A stretch of 64,000 bases of DNA from Burhinus oedicnemus (Eukaryota > Chordata > Aves > Charadriiformes > Burhinidae). The stretch lies in NCBI GenBank assembly GCA_008921705.1, contig VFFE01006818.1, positions 75,468 through 139,467 of the forward strand, given 5' to 3'. The number at the start of each line of letters is the position of its first letter. The first letter of the stretch is position 1. The notes beneath the pieces are model-generated. The model was given only the letters and a program-made list of their open reading frames with translations. It made no database searches and had not been told where the DNA came from. Made by a program: the position numbers and the translations under genes. Shown here piece by piece: positions 36,564-47,194 of this stretch.

Positions 36564-39500
36564 TGAGTTTGCTTGTATGTTTTATCAGGTGCCTGCTGTT
36601 GCGCACTTACGGTTTATTGAAACAGTAGCGGTGCTGAAATAGGCTAATTTTATTGTTGGATGATGGCTGCTAAGTAAACACAGGAAAAACGTGTTCAGGA
36701 AAATACCTTGTTGCCATGTGGCATTGCTTTAATTCTTGGCATCTTAGTGAAACAGCTGTATTTTAAACTACCAGCATAATCGTGACCGTTTCATGGCAAG
36801 TATTTATTATATTTTCTGTTTCCTGAGAGGGTTTCTAGGTTGTGAGGGGGGACGGTAAGTCGGGGGGCGTTGGAAGCTGTTCTGGGTGATTGACTGAGCT
36901 GGCACCGTGTGGTCAGGAGGGTTCTCTGAAGCCCTGGGCTGTTTTCCCACTCAGAAATGAGTTATGCTGAAGAGTTTTGTTGTTTATTTTTAACAAGTTT
37001 TTTTTGCCAAGCGTGTGGGAGAAGGTGGGAGGTGATGATCAAAAAGCTGGATAGCTCTGGAAATCAGTTACTGGTTGGTTTCCTAGTTTTATTCCTTTTT
37101 CATTCCCTTTTTCAGTGACTCTCTCTCCGTCCCCGTGTAGATGGCTATTTGCTGCTTCTGTCGTGGCATTTTACACCATTTGTTTGCGCTGCAGGCGCGA
37201 GGTTCGGTGTGTTTGTGTGCGTGCACGTGCCTACGTCCTTGCACGCGCACGAGACTCCATTGCATTGGTGCTGTTCTGTCGTTATTTTGTCACCTGCGTT
37301 TTCCTGTGCCCCCGCAGTGGTCGTGTCCCTCTGTGCATCCGAGACAGGTCCTGCACCCGAGGGACGGGAGCTGTAGGAGAGAGAACCCTGGTGATGAGTC
37401 ATGAAAATTGCTGAATTTGGTTGTTGTAATCTTCTCACATGACAGCCGCGCGGTGTGGGGCTTTGTGCCAGGACCGAGTGTTGGAGCCGGGCAGGGAAAT
37501 GGCCTTTGAAATTGTGCGAAATGCGCAATATCAGACCTGTGAAATCACACAGACTAGTTCAGAGGAGAGCCCGAGCCCCTCCGTCGCTCCGCACGCTGCT
37601 AAAATAAACTGAAGACAAGCTGAGCCGGCAGAGGAAAGCTCTGCCCTCTCCCGTTTCCTTCTGGTCTGGTCATCTTGGCCGGTTTCTCCCGTTTTACTTT
37701 GGTCAAAGCTCATAGCATGAGGGTAAGAAAATCCGAGTCTGGCCCAGGAGATGAACCGTGTTGTCCTTTGCTTTTTCGCTCTGCCTGTTACAGCCTAACG
37801 AGGCGGCGTCACACCGGGCGACGGCCGCGTGAGCAGCCTGACCTGCTGCCTTCCCTGCTTGGAAGCTTTGTTCGGCTGCTCGGCAACTGTGCAAAAGCAG
37901 GAATTCCTCAGGAGATCTGAGATCTCTTGCCCAGAAGAGCCCAAATTTTTACCAATTACTGGAAATCTCTTTAATAAGTGTATTAAGCAGCGTCAGTCTT
38001 GAGAAACAGTACAGAACTCCAAGCGCAGACTCTCAATGAAGTGGATTCCAGCTCTTCTTAGAGTCAAGAGAGTGGCCACTGTTAGTTATAGTGCTGTCAT
38101 TAGCACTGCTCGCTAACGAAGATGTTTCGTTGCAGCCTCAGTTAACTGATGGACACCGGGGTATCTGTTACGCCGTTCTGGCGTGCTCGGGGCACAATCT
38201 GCCCATGCGAATTCCTGCCTGGCTTCGTTGTAAGTCCGCGTGGGATCAGGGCTAATGGAGATGCAATGCCGAGAAGCGTGCGGGTCACGGAGAGGATGGC
38301 TTTAATTGGTCACCCATCTTTGCAGCCATGTCTCTCGAGCAAGAAGAGGCGAAAGCTGGCAGCAGAGCGATGTCAGATTTCTGAGGTTATATTAGATGAT
38401 GGAGAATGATTAAACACAAGCTCACGGCTCTTCCTTTGGGCAGCACTGTAAAGGGAAAGCAGACGGCAGAGGAAAGTCTCCCCAGATGCTCCTGGTGACA
38501 AAGGGAACTCTCAGGGTCTTGTGACTTCTGCTCATCGTCAAAGGCCAAAACCTAACTCAAAATCTTACTAAAAAATAGCAGCTGACATTTTTTTCAAGCA
38601 CATATGAGAAGACTCATACTTCCAAATGTAAACTTTCCAGAGAAAAGAGTCTTTATTCTGTTGAGCAGCAGCACTTGGTGCTGGAAAATTAATTCTGCTC
38701 ATAACATGAAAAGGAGAAAAAAATATTCTTGTCCCAGGGCAGGACCTTTTTGGCTTTGAAGAGAGCTGCTCCTCAGGGCTGCTTCCTTTTCTGTTTATGT
38801 TAAAAAAGGTTAAGTCTAGCACATAGCAGTCTATCAGGCATCAGAATTGTATATACACTTTCAACAAAATGCTGAAATGATTCATCTGTCATCTTTCTGG
38901 ATAATTATGTCAATATGCTAAATTTCCTTTGATACTGAGAAAAGCTTTTTACATTTACAAAGTCATTTACAACTCACATTTAATTACATAAAATATTGAA
39001 CTACCTACCTGAAAACTGTTGTTTGAAGTTTATGAGAAATTTAGTTGCTTTGGTTGATTGAAGCACTAGCTGCCCACGTTCAGGAAGGTGTTGAGGAGCC
39101 ACTGTCCCGTCCATCTCAAAATGGGGGTGTGGACCCTCAGCGTGCCTGGAGTGACCCGTGAAATCTGTGCCGCTGCATGATGCCGCCGTGGTGGGACCTA
39201 GGAGGCAGCCACCTGCTGGGTAGCTTTGGGCAAGGCGTTTGCTTTCCACTCTTGTTTTATGCACCCCTCAGGACAGACGATGTGGTCCTCGCTGCAGGAA
39301 CCGTACAAAATGAAGGAAACGGGAACTCAGAAATTGCTTTTGAAGAGACTGGAGAGCCCCTGAGCTGTGGCAAAACCTGGCCGATTTCTGTTTCCTAGAG
39401 ATGGGTTTAATTACCTTTGAGATACTGGTAATCAAATGGAAGTCATGTCCAATTCCGTGTCTACTCAAATTAGCAAACGTGTAATATTTTCTATACGTAC

Positions 39501-40197
39501 TAGAGGTAATATTATTTGATTTTCAGTATTTTAATAGGAGCATTGTGTTTCCTCCTGTAGCACAGGCTCCTTTCGCAAGCCGCAGAAACTGCTTGGGTTT
39601 TACCTGGTCTGTTGCCGTGACCCAAGGAGCAGTAGCTGGGGTAAGATTTCCAGGATGTGATGCACTTTTGGACCCCCTGTTTTAGAGGGAAACGTGTGCC
39701 GAGTTTCATTACGCTTCACGAGGGAGACGATGAGATGTGGAAATCTCCGAAGGCGTTGGCTGCATTGCAGGTATCCTGCCATCTCCCTTCTTAAAAACTG
39801 ACCTCTCCCGGCTTTAGTCTTTGCTCAAACCGGGAGGCAGCCGGGGGAGTGTTCGCCCCTGTATTCCTCCTCCCACCCGGGCTTCCCTCTCCATTCTCCC
39901 TCGAATCAGCCGCCACCGCCTGTTCCTAGGGATAAAGAACTGGATTGGGTTATGGGAATTCATTATTTCCACTTTACTGCTGTGAGGAAATAAGAACATA
40001 TCTGAAGTTCTTCAGCATGGATTTATGTCTTTGTCTGCTGTTGGAATAGGGGATTAAACCAGGCGATGGGGGCTGGAATGAGCAGCAGCGTGAAATGACA
40101 TTTTCCAGAGAGAACAAACATGTCTCGGGGCAGGTGGGCCCGCGCAGGCAGCCCACGGGGGCCTGTGGGGTGTCGCGTTCATTTTCCTTCTTCTTCA

Positions 40198-40800
40198 GTC
40201 ATAGAATCACAGAATCCCAGGTTGGAAGGGACCTCAGGGATTGGCTGGTCCAACCTTTCTTGGCAAAGCACGGTGCGGACAAGACGGCCCAGCACCCCGT
40301 CCAGCTGAATCTTGAGAGTGTCCAGTGCCGGGGAATCCACCGCTTCCCTGGGGAGATTATTCCAGTGGCCCGTGGTTCTCACTGTGAAAAATTTTCCTCT
40401 TGTGTCCCGTCGGAATCTCCCCAGGAGTAACTTGTACCCATCACCCCTCGTCTTTTCGGCGTGACTGCTTGTGAAAAGGGAGTCTCCGTCTGCTTTGCAG
40501 CCGCCCTTTCCCTGCCGGAACGTGGCGATACGGTCTCCCCAAAGCCTTCCTTTCTCACGGCTGAACAAAGCCCGTTCTCGCAGCCTTTCCTCGTACGGCA
40601 GGCTTCCCCGTCCTGGGATCCTCTCGGTGGCTCTTCTCCGGACCCTCTCCAGCCTGGCCACGGCTTCTTTGTGTAGCGGGACCAAAACGGAGCGCGGTGT
40701 TCCCGGTGTGGCCCGAGCAGCGCTGAGCAGAGCGGGGTGACGACTCCTTTGTCTCTGCCGGGGATGCCCTCGGTGAGGCGGCCCAGCGCCCCGTTGGCTG
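40198..40800 (-). mobile_element. CR1 fragment, antisense, longest copy in the window, interrupted by the gap
   Basis: The left end is the complement of the CR1 terminus (CATAGAATCACAGAATCCCA, GGTTGGAAGGGACCTCAGG). About 500 bp stay open on the minus strand and encode the C-terminal part of the CR1 ORF2 reverse-transcriptase protein, including HWNNLPREAVDSPALDTLK and, further N-terminal, an R-T-R-G-D-G-Y-K-L-like block (here K-T-R-G-D-G-Y-K-L). Nearer the gap the frame appears shifted, since a neighbouring frame continues the match. It is a dead 5'-truncated insertion, but the least decayed one here. Its 5' side is lost in the N run at 40801, so full length and target-site duplication cannot be judged. 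Confidence 0.92.
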
Positions 40801-40850
40801 NNNNNNNNNNNNNNNNNNNNNNNNNNNNNNNNNNNNNNNNNNNNNNNNNN
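40801..40850. other. Assembly gap (50 N)
   Basis: Fifty ambiguous bases. The left side is inside a CR1 element and the right side starts abruptly inside a 15-bp tandem array. The round number suggests a placeholder, so the true length is unknown and the array is probably collapsed. Confidence 0.98.
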
Positions 40851-41030
40851 GTGAGGGGCAGCGCAGTGACGGGCAGTGCAGTGAGGGGCAGCGCAGTGAG
40901 GGGCAGCGCAGTGAGGGGCAGCGCAGTGAGGGGCAGTGCAGTGACGGGCAGCGCAGTGACGGGCAGCGCAGTGAGGGGCAGCGCAGTGAGGGGCAGCGCA
41001 GTGAGGGGCAGCGCAGTGAGGGGCAGCGTG
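40851..41030. repeat. 15-bp GC-rich minisatellite, 12 copies visible
   Basis: Twelve head-to-tail units of GTGAGGGGCAGCGCA from 40851 (first of each 15), with variants GTGACGGGCAGYGCA. The last unit ends in GCGTG. The left edge is the N run, so more copies are likely. On the minus strand 15 bp equals five codons and gives a repeating T-A-L-P-L, an artefact frame with no coding meaning. Confidence 0.97.
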
Positions 41031-41387
41031 GCGATGGCCATGGGCCTGGTGGATGTGGCCCCGTGCCACTGGCCACCCGCACACCTCTGCCTACCGCTGC
41101 CTGCTCCGAGCCCGCAGCATCCCTCTCCAGAAACGCGTGTAGCGCCGGGCGATGCGTCCATGCGGTGAGAACCTCCCTGCAGCGACAAACACTGCTCCCC
41201 GGCACAAACCAGCCTCTTCAATTGCCACGTAGTTAATGGAGTCTGTAAGGCCCAGGGGGAGGGCAGGTGGCACAGCGGTGACGGGGCAGCCCTGCGACGC
41301 GGCAGGGCGAGAGGACGCGCCTGCAGCTCGCCCGCCTGCCCCGAGCACAGTGGGGCCGTACGATCCCCGCTGCCGGACCTGCCCGGC

Positions 41388-41432
41388 ACCCCGTGGTGAC
41401 ACCCCGTGGTGTCACCCCTCGGTGACACCCCA
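41388..41432. repeat. Short degenerate tandem of CCCCGTGGTGACA type
   Basis: Three imperfect adjacent copies: CCCCGTGGTGACA, CCCCGTGGTGTCA and CCCCTCGGTGACA, unit about 13 bp. It lies in the same repeat-dense knot as the gap. Confidence 0.75.
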
Positions 41433-41604
41433 GCCCCACGCGCTGCTCTGGCCGGGGCAGCAGAGCTGCAAACAGGCACAGCGAGCCAGGGCAGGCTGCA
41501 GCCGCCGCGGCTCTGCTGGCTGCGTGGCCGTGCCGTGCCGTGCCATCGCGCGCCCAGGGACGTGCCGTGACCGGCACCTTTGCAGACTTACGAGTTGCCT
41601 TGGG

Positions 41605-41700
41605 CCAGAGGAGGTGTGTTGCTCTCGTAATCGCACGGCCGCGTGAAGAACCCAGGGGAGGTGTGTTGCTCTCGTAATCGCACGGCCGCGTGAAGAACCC
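41605..41700. repeat. Recent tandem duplication, period 47 bp
   Basis: The 43 bases 41611-41653 recur without change at 41658-41700, starting GAGGTGTGTTGCTCTCG and ending GTGAAGAACCC. Extending left adds six positions with one difference. Perfect identity in neutral sequence suggests a recent event or an assembly duplication. Confidence 0.95.
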
Positions 41701-43175
41701 GCTTCTCACTCGCTCTGCTCTGCAAAGCAAGGGGCTGTGGCTCAGTAATTCCCACAAGCAGCAAAGGAGACAAAGATGCTGCTGCTTCCGAGGCAGCCCA
41801 GCCTCCCTCAGGCCCCGCACCCTTCCTCGGAGCTTTCCCAGCCCTGGAGTCACCCAGTGACAGGCACGTATCCCGCTTTCCCGCTGCAGTTTGCAAAAAG
41901 GTCGTTAGTGGGAGGAAGCCTAGACAGCACATCCATAATCCGTCTTCCCCATGACATGTTTGTGTAAAGACTATGAAGTTCTTGTTTGCTCTAAAGACTG
42001 AAACGATGCAGTGCCGTTACAGCGTAGGCAAAAGAAACAACTCCCAAGAGGATGCAGCTCAGTCCTGCAAGCCGGAGGCACGCAGCCGAGCTTTCTTAGG
42101 GGCATTTTCTCTCTGCTCCACAAAATCCCCCCTCAGATTCCCACAGTTGTCCCCAGCCGCCCAAAATGAGAGTAGCAGTGAAGTCCCTATGGACAGGAAT
42201 GTCCAGCACGTTCTCATGTGCCCTTTTAAAAACAACGTGGTTTTCCAATTACTTGTGACTATTGCAGATGTATGTTTAGTTACTGTAGTTATTAACCCAA
42301 ACCATCTCTCTGACAGTTTAGGACTGCAGGCTGGACCCTCTAGGACATCTCCCTGCCATGTTCTTGGCTTGGTTTTCCTTTACCACGTTATCTCCGCCTG
42401 GACTGGCTTGGACCTTTAGCTCTTGTTTGTGGTCTGCCTCTGCCAGAGGAAACCCCTGCTCCGTGTCCTGGGTCTGAAGGTAGCACAGCTTTCGTGTCCC
42501 ATTCCCTGCTGGCACCGGTGTTTCGCTGTTTGTACAACAACGGGTAAATACCAGAGGAGGCACTGCAAGGGACGGCACGAGAAGCCTGGGAGGCTGACAG
42601 ACCCCCTGGTCGTGCTCGGAGCGCTCGGGTGGAGAAGCCGGTGGTGCCAGTGGCAGATGTGATGGATGGGCACACGGCGGCTGGCCTTGCGGGGTGTGCG
42701 TTCTCATGCTCCTCTTAGTCGGGAAGCAGAAGCAGTGTCCCGAGGAGAACCACGAGGCTGCTCTGCCCGTCCGCGCAGTGAGCGCTTGCTGTGGCTGGTG
42801 TCAGCAGGAGTTTTTTCTCACATACGTTACCGCGTATGCATCAAGGCTAAATAGCTGTTTCCTGCTTGAATTCTTCCTAGCTCTTGCACGTGAGTTTTTT
42901 TTCAACGTTAAATTCTGACAACAAAATCCACACGCCCCACCCCCTCCCTGCCTAAGCCACAAATTTGATTGCGGAGACCTTTTTAAGGATTAAGGTATGC
43001 TGTCTGTTGAGCGGCAGATGTCTCCGAGTCAAACGCTGACTTGTGTTCAGGAGGGCCAACCTAACAACGGGGTGAGGAGACGGAGAGCTGAAGGCCTTGG
43101 AGGGGAGAGGGGGTGTTCCACGCAGGAGACCTCCACATTTGTGGGAGTCTCGCGGACTCTCCCAAGACAGGCAGT

Positions 43176-43200
43176 GGGAGAGGGAGAGGGCAGAGCGGGG
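43176..43200 (+). other. Canonical G-quadruplex motif
   Basis: GGGAGAGGGAGAGGGCAGAG followed by C and four G: four G-tracts with loops of 3, 3 and 6, on the sense strand of the intron. Confidence 0.75.
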
Positions 43201-46137
43201 CTGGGCGGTGTGGCTACGGGAAACCCAACCTAAGTGCATTACTGAATTTCATCCGTACGCGAGGACAAAGAGCAGAATATTTTGGCACTTGATTGGGTTA
43301 ATAATTGGCGATCTGATTATTGTTGTTCTAGCATTACCCGTAAGAGAAACTCCGGTTCAGCTGTGCTCAGCCGCAAGCCGCCCGGAGGCCGTGCCTTGTC
43401 CTCGGTGGCCGTGGGGACTCTACCTGCCCGCCGCCAGCCTGCAGCCCACGCCAGGCTGCTGGTCTCGCGTGGCCCACATAAAAAAGTCTTACTTCTAAAG
43501 TAAAAAAAAAATGTGCCCTGCTTTGCTAATGATGATTACAAATTTCTCAGTGGCTTAAATATGACCAGCATTTGGACTATTTTTTTTTTTGTTCTGACAA
43601 GCCATCATACAGCACACCCCCACCAGCTAGTTAATGGAACCGAGAGCATGGGATGTTCAGCATCAGATGCAGGATTTGGCAACGATACAACTGAAGCTCC
43701 GTTGGACATCAGAGTCGTCTACAGGCCCTTAGAAGCTGCAGCTGATGAGGTTGGGATGTTCTGTTAATGCTCGTGGCTGGACAATCCAATTACAAACCAC
43801 TTCATGTCACAAATGATAAGGAACAATGTCCTCTGTTCTTAAGAAATTATGGATATATCAGCATGATACAGCAAATATTCCCTAAGCACTTTTGTAATAG
43901 TTTATTACAGTAAATACTGTCTGGGTTTACCCAGAGCATTATGGGGTGTACCCATTTTGTTACTCGAGGCAGCACCACAATTCAATGATGTTTGCAGAAG
44001 GAGACTTTCTCCTTTTCTTCACATGATGTATTTCTTCTTGTGGGTTGGACCAGCATTCGAAGAAGTCTGAAGTTCCTGACTTCCCGTTCAAGTGTCTGTG
44101 CACTGCTCAAAACCAAATCTGAATCTCTTGGTACTTGTACAGACGGAAGTCCACAAAGCTGTACTGGCTGCAGTTCTGTTCTGGTTTTTCTGGGGTGAAT
44201 GCAGGAGCTGCCCACAAGCCAGTAAAAGGCAGCTGAGACTTTCTGTGTCGTCAATTAAGAAAAAATGGAACGTGAGAGATATAAACAGAAACCGATGCAA
44301 CTGGTATACAATTAACAATAGAAGCTACTGTTGTAATGATCGATTTGTCATAATTTGCCACAGTCAGAGAGACTTGCTGCCTGTGTTGTGCACCAGAAGT
44401 CAGCTGCGGCACCTAGGCTAGACCTGCAACGGGACAGAAAGTTCTCATGAGCCAGACTTCCTAGGAAGTGTCTTTCCCATTGATAAGCACATGATGTGCT
44501 TTTATTCCTCCCAATTTTCCTGCCTTTCTCCTTTGAAATTGCCTCTTTTCAAGTCTTTTAAGGATTAGGTAGTGATTTGCCTTGTTTCCCAGATGAACCA
44601 TGGTGATGACTGGGGACAGGCAAAAAGAGGTGTGGAAAAAGTTGTTGTTGTGGAGTAGACCTTTAGAGGTGGATTGGAAAGGTTGTGTGGAGGATTGGGT
44701 ATTTCATGTGACAGCGTTTGGGAGACCACGAGAGTGCATTTCTTGTTACTTCTGCTTGGGATGGAGTCTCCTCCCTCCTGAGATCACCGTTTTGCCCAGC
44801 GTCTGGCTGCCCTGAGCTGCGCACCAACCAGGGGGGTCTGCAGAGACCTCTGTCTTGGTTTTATGTCCCATTTCTATTTATGTGCCATTCCTGTTTTGCA
44901 TGGCTTCAGAGTTTGGCGTCACTCTGCATCAGCCTTTGAGCGCCTTTTCCCGTGTTCCTGTGCACCTTGGCCTTTGGTCCGTGTCCCCACGCTGGCGAGC
45001 ACGTCCGGAGCGGTAACTCAGTAGTGCTGCAGTCAGGAGGTGCTGCTTTACTGCTGTGGAACCGAATCTGGAAAGTAAAACAGGATTTTCATTTGTGTTA
45101 CCCTGACCTGTGGACCGGGTTGTACTGGGAGAGCAATGACAGGTAGATAGATATGTGCGTATGTTTACGTATGCATACCTACACAAACACACGGAGCTTA
45201 TCATGGTTATTCGGGGCTGCCTTCCTTTTGTGGATCGTTGGCCCCCAAGGGAAGAAGCACTAACATTATGGATTTGAACTACATACTATTTCTTAAAGTG
45301 TGTAATGAGCCGGGTCCCCCCATACGGATATCTGTCCTTCGAAAGGGGCAGGACAAGTTGCTGACAGAAGTGTCCTTTTGCAAAAGGGCTGTGGTTTTCC
45401 AGGCAGTCTTTATTTACAACTCTTATTCCCTGGGAAGCAGGTGAGCCTTACGGTCTCACTACCTAATTGTACTGTAAAAGCTACGTAATTGTTGTTTGAA
45501 TCTAGCCAGGTTAGCCTCAGTCCCGGTTATTTATGGTGTTGCTTAAAATCATTATGTCTGAGCATGGTCCTTACACACCTGGGGATCCCGGAGTCGTTTG
45601 CTGTAAATACAGGTAGGCGTTTCAGATACACCTTTCCTTTTTATGACGTGGTTCAGCTTAAGTGACCCCCTCGTGTCTGCGCGTGCTACCGAGTCCTTTG
45701 GTTGGCACCGTGCTGCTGTTCCGCTGGACGGTGCGTGAACACCGTGATGTCTGAGGCCCGCCTGCTCTGGTCAGAAAATAGCTGGAATCCTCAAAGTGCA
45801 ACATATTGGATATTTTCATGAGTATTTTCATTCTCTGACTGGCTGAAAAATTGACCTGCTTTATATACAATGCCTACTTCATTAGGAAACATTTAAGGAA
45901 ACCAGGAATGCTTGTTTGTTGCACAAAGGGTGACATTTTGCCAATAACAAGTGGCGAAGAGCTGCTGCTCTCCAGTTTCTCAGAAGCTTGGTATTTGTCT
46001 GGCTGCTCTCTGACAACTCATTAATTCAGCCCCGTGTGGTACAAGTGTTTGTACAGACCCAGAAAACCTCGCTGCGTCGCAGTGAATGAGCTGGCTGGGT
46101 CCCTCGCATGGAGCACCCAGTACGCACAGTGCAGGGC

Positions 46138-46215
46138 TTGGCAGCGTTGGATTAACAGTTGGACTTGATGATCTTAACGGTCTCTTCCAACGAAAACGAT
46201 TCTCTGATTCTGTGT
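46138..46215 (+). mobile_element. CR1 3'-end fragment, sense
   Basis: AACAGTTGGACTTGATGATC then TTAACGGTCTCTTCCAACGA and GATTCTCTGATTCTGTG. This is the classic CR1 terminal block with a few substitutions. The left boundary is approximate. Confidence 0.88.
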
Positions 46216-46427
46216 GAACGTGCCTTGTTTGGGAGCAGAGCAGGGTCCTGCAGACCCTGCGGCTCTTCAGGAGAAACCCTTCTTCCTAACCTGTCCGAGC
46301 ACACTGCCAGAAGTTGTGCACTGGGACTTCTCTGCTTCTCCTTTCATTCTCTGCCCGAGATTGATGGATTTGGGGCGGAAGAGGCAGAAATGACCAATTC
46401 TCATGCCTCAGCTGTATTCTGTTCTTG

Positions 46428-46469
46428 TCATCCCTTCCAACTCTAACCATGCTATGATTCTACGATTTA
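46428..46469 (+). mobile_element. Second short CR1-like 3' end, sense
   Basis: CATCCCTTCCAACTCTAACC followed by ATGCTATGATTCTACGATTT resembles the terminus of another CR1 subfamily (usual form ...CCATTCTATGATTCTATGAT). Only about 42 bp match. The intervening 46216-46427 may be the diverged body of the same insertion. Confidence 0.7.
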
Positions 46470-47166
46470 GGTACCTGCTCTTTTTTTGTCTCTATTGCTA
46501 TATCTTTCTGCTAAATACCACTTTCAGCATTGGGGAAACAGGGAAGTGAAGAACGGGCAGAGGGAAAGGTCAAGCTGCTCAGCCTGTCACGAGCAAAGAG
46601 CTTCTGAGAAAATGGCCATGAAATAAAGAACAAGTTTTGTGAGCAGCGTAAGTAAGAGGCTGTGATTTTCGGTGGATTTGAGTCCCCAAATGCTGCTTTC
46701 CTCCATCCGACTCTCCATTAATAACACTGTTGGCCAACCCCAGGGTGCGATGCGGCCGCTCTGCGGCAGCGCCGGTGCTGTCGGGGCAGCGAGGGCCGTC
46801 AGATACGACCTAGCAAGGGTCACCTGCTGAAAAGCTCCAGACGTCTTTATCTCTATAACGTGGATAGCAAAAATACTAGCTGCTTCAATAGTCTCATAAA
46901 GTTAAAAGATTAGGAATGAAAACATTGATGAATTCTAAATTTAGTGCTTTCTGTTTTCACACAAACTGGAGATTTTGTTCTCTGAAATAAAACCTTAACT
47001 ATAGTGTCACTTTGACAATTGCAAATATGCTTTTCTAATGTTTTATACTTTTTTTTAATTCTTATTGACCCATCACAGTTGCGATGAACTATATTTTTTC
47101 TGTATGATCAAGAATTCTGCCTCCCTCAGGAAAACACTTTGGACTGTAAACACATGAGATTTTTTT

Positions 47167-47194
47167 AAAGAAAGAAAAGAAAGGAAAGGAAGGG
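47167..47194. repeat. GAAA/GGAA simple repeat
   Basis: Purine-only run AAAGAAAGAAAAGAAAGGAA and onward, low complexity. Confidence 0.85.

Noticed and set aside
40851..41030. Regular repeats that could be mistaken for a CRISPR array
   Set aside because: The units are contiguous 15-mers without spacers, in a vertebrate genome. It is a minisatellite.
40179..41479. Long minus-strand frames of 301 and 366 codons crossing the gap
   Set aside because: They join a CR1 reverse-transcriptase tail, unknown residues from the N run and a translated 15-bp minisatellite. Not a gene.
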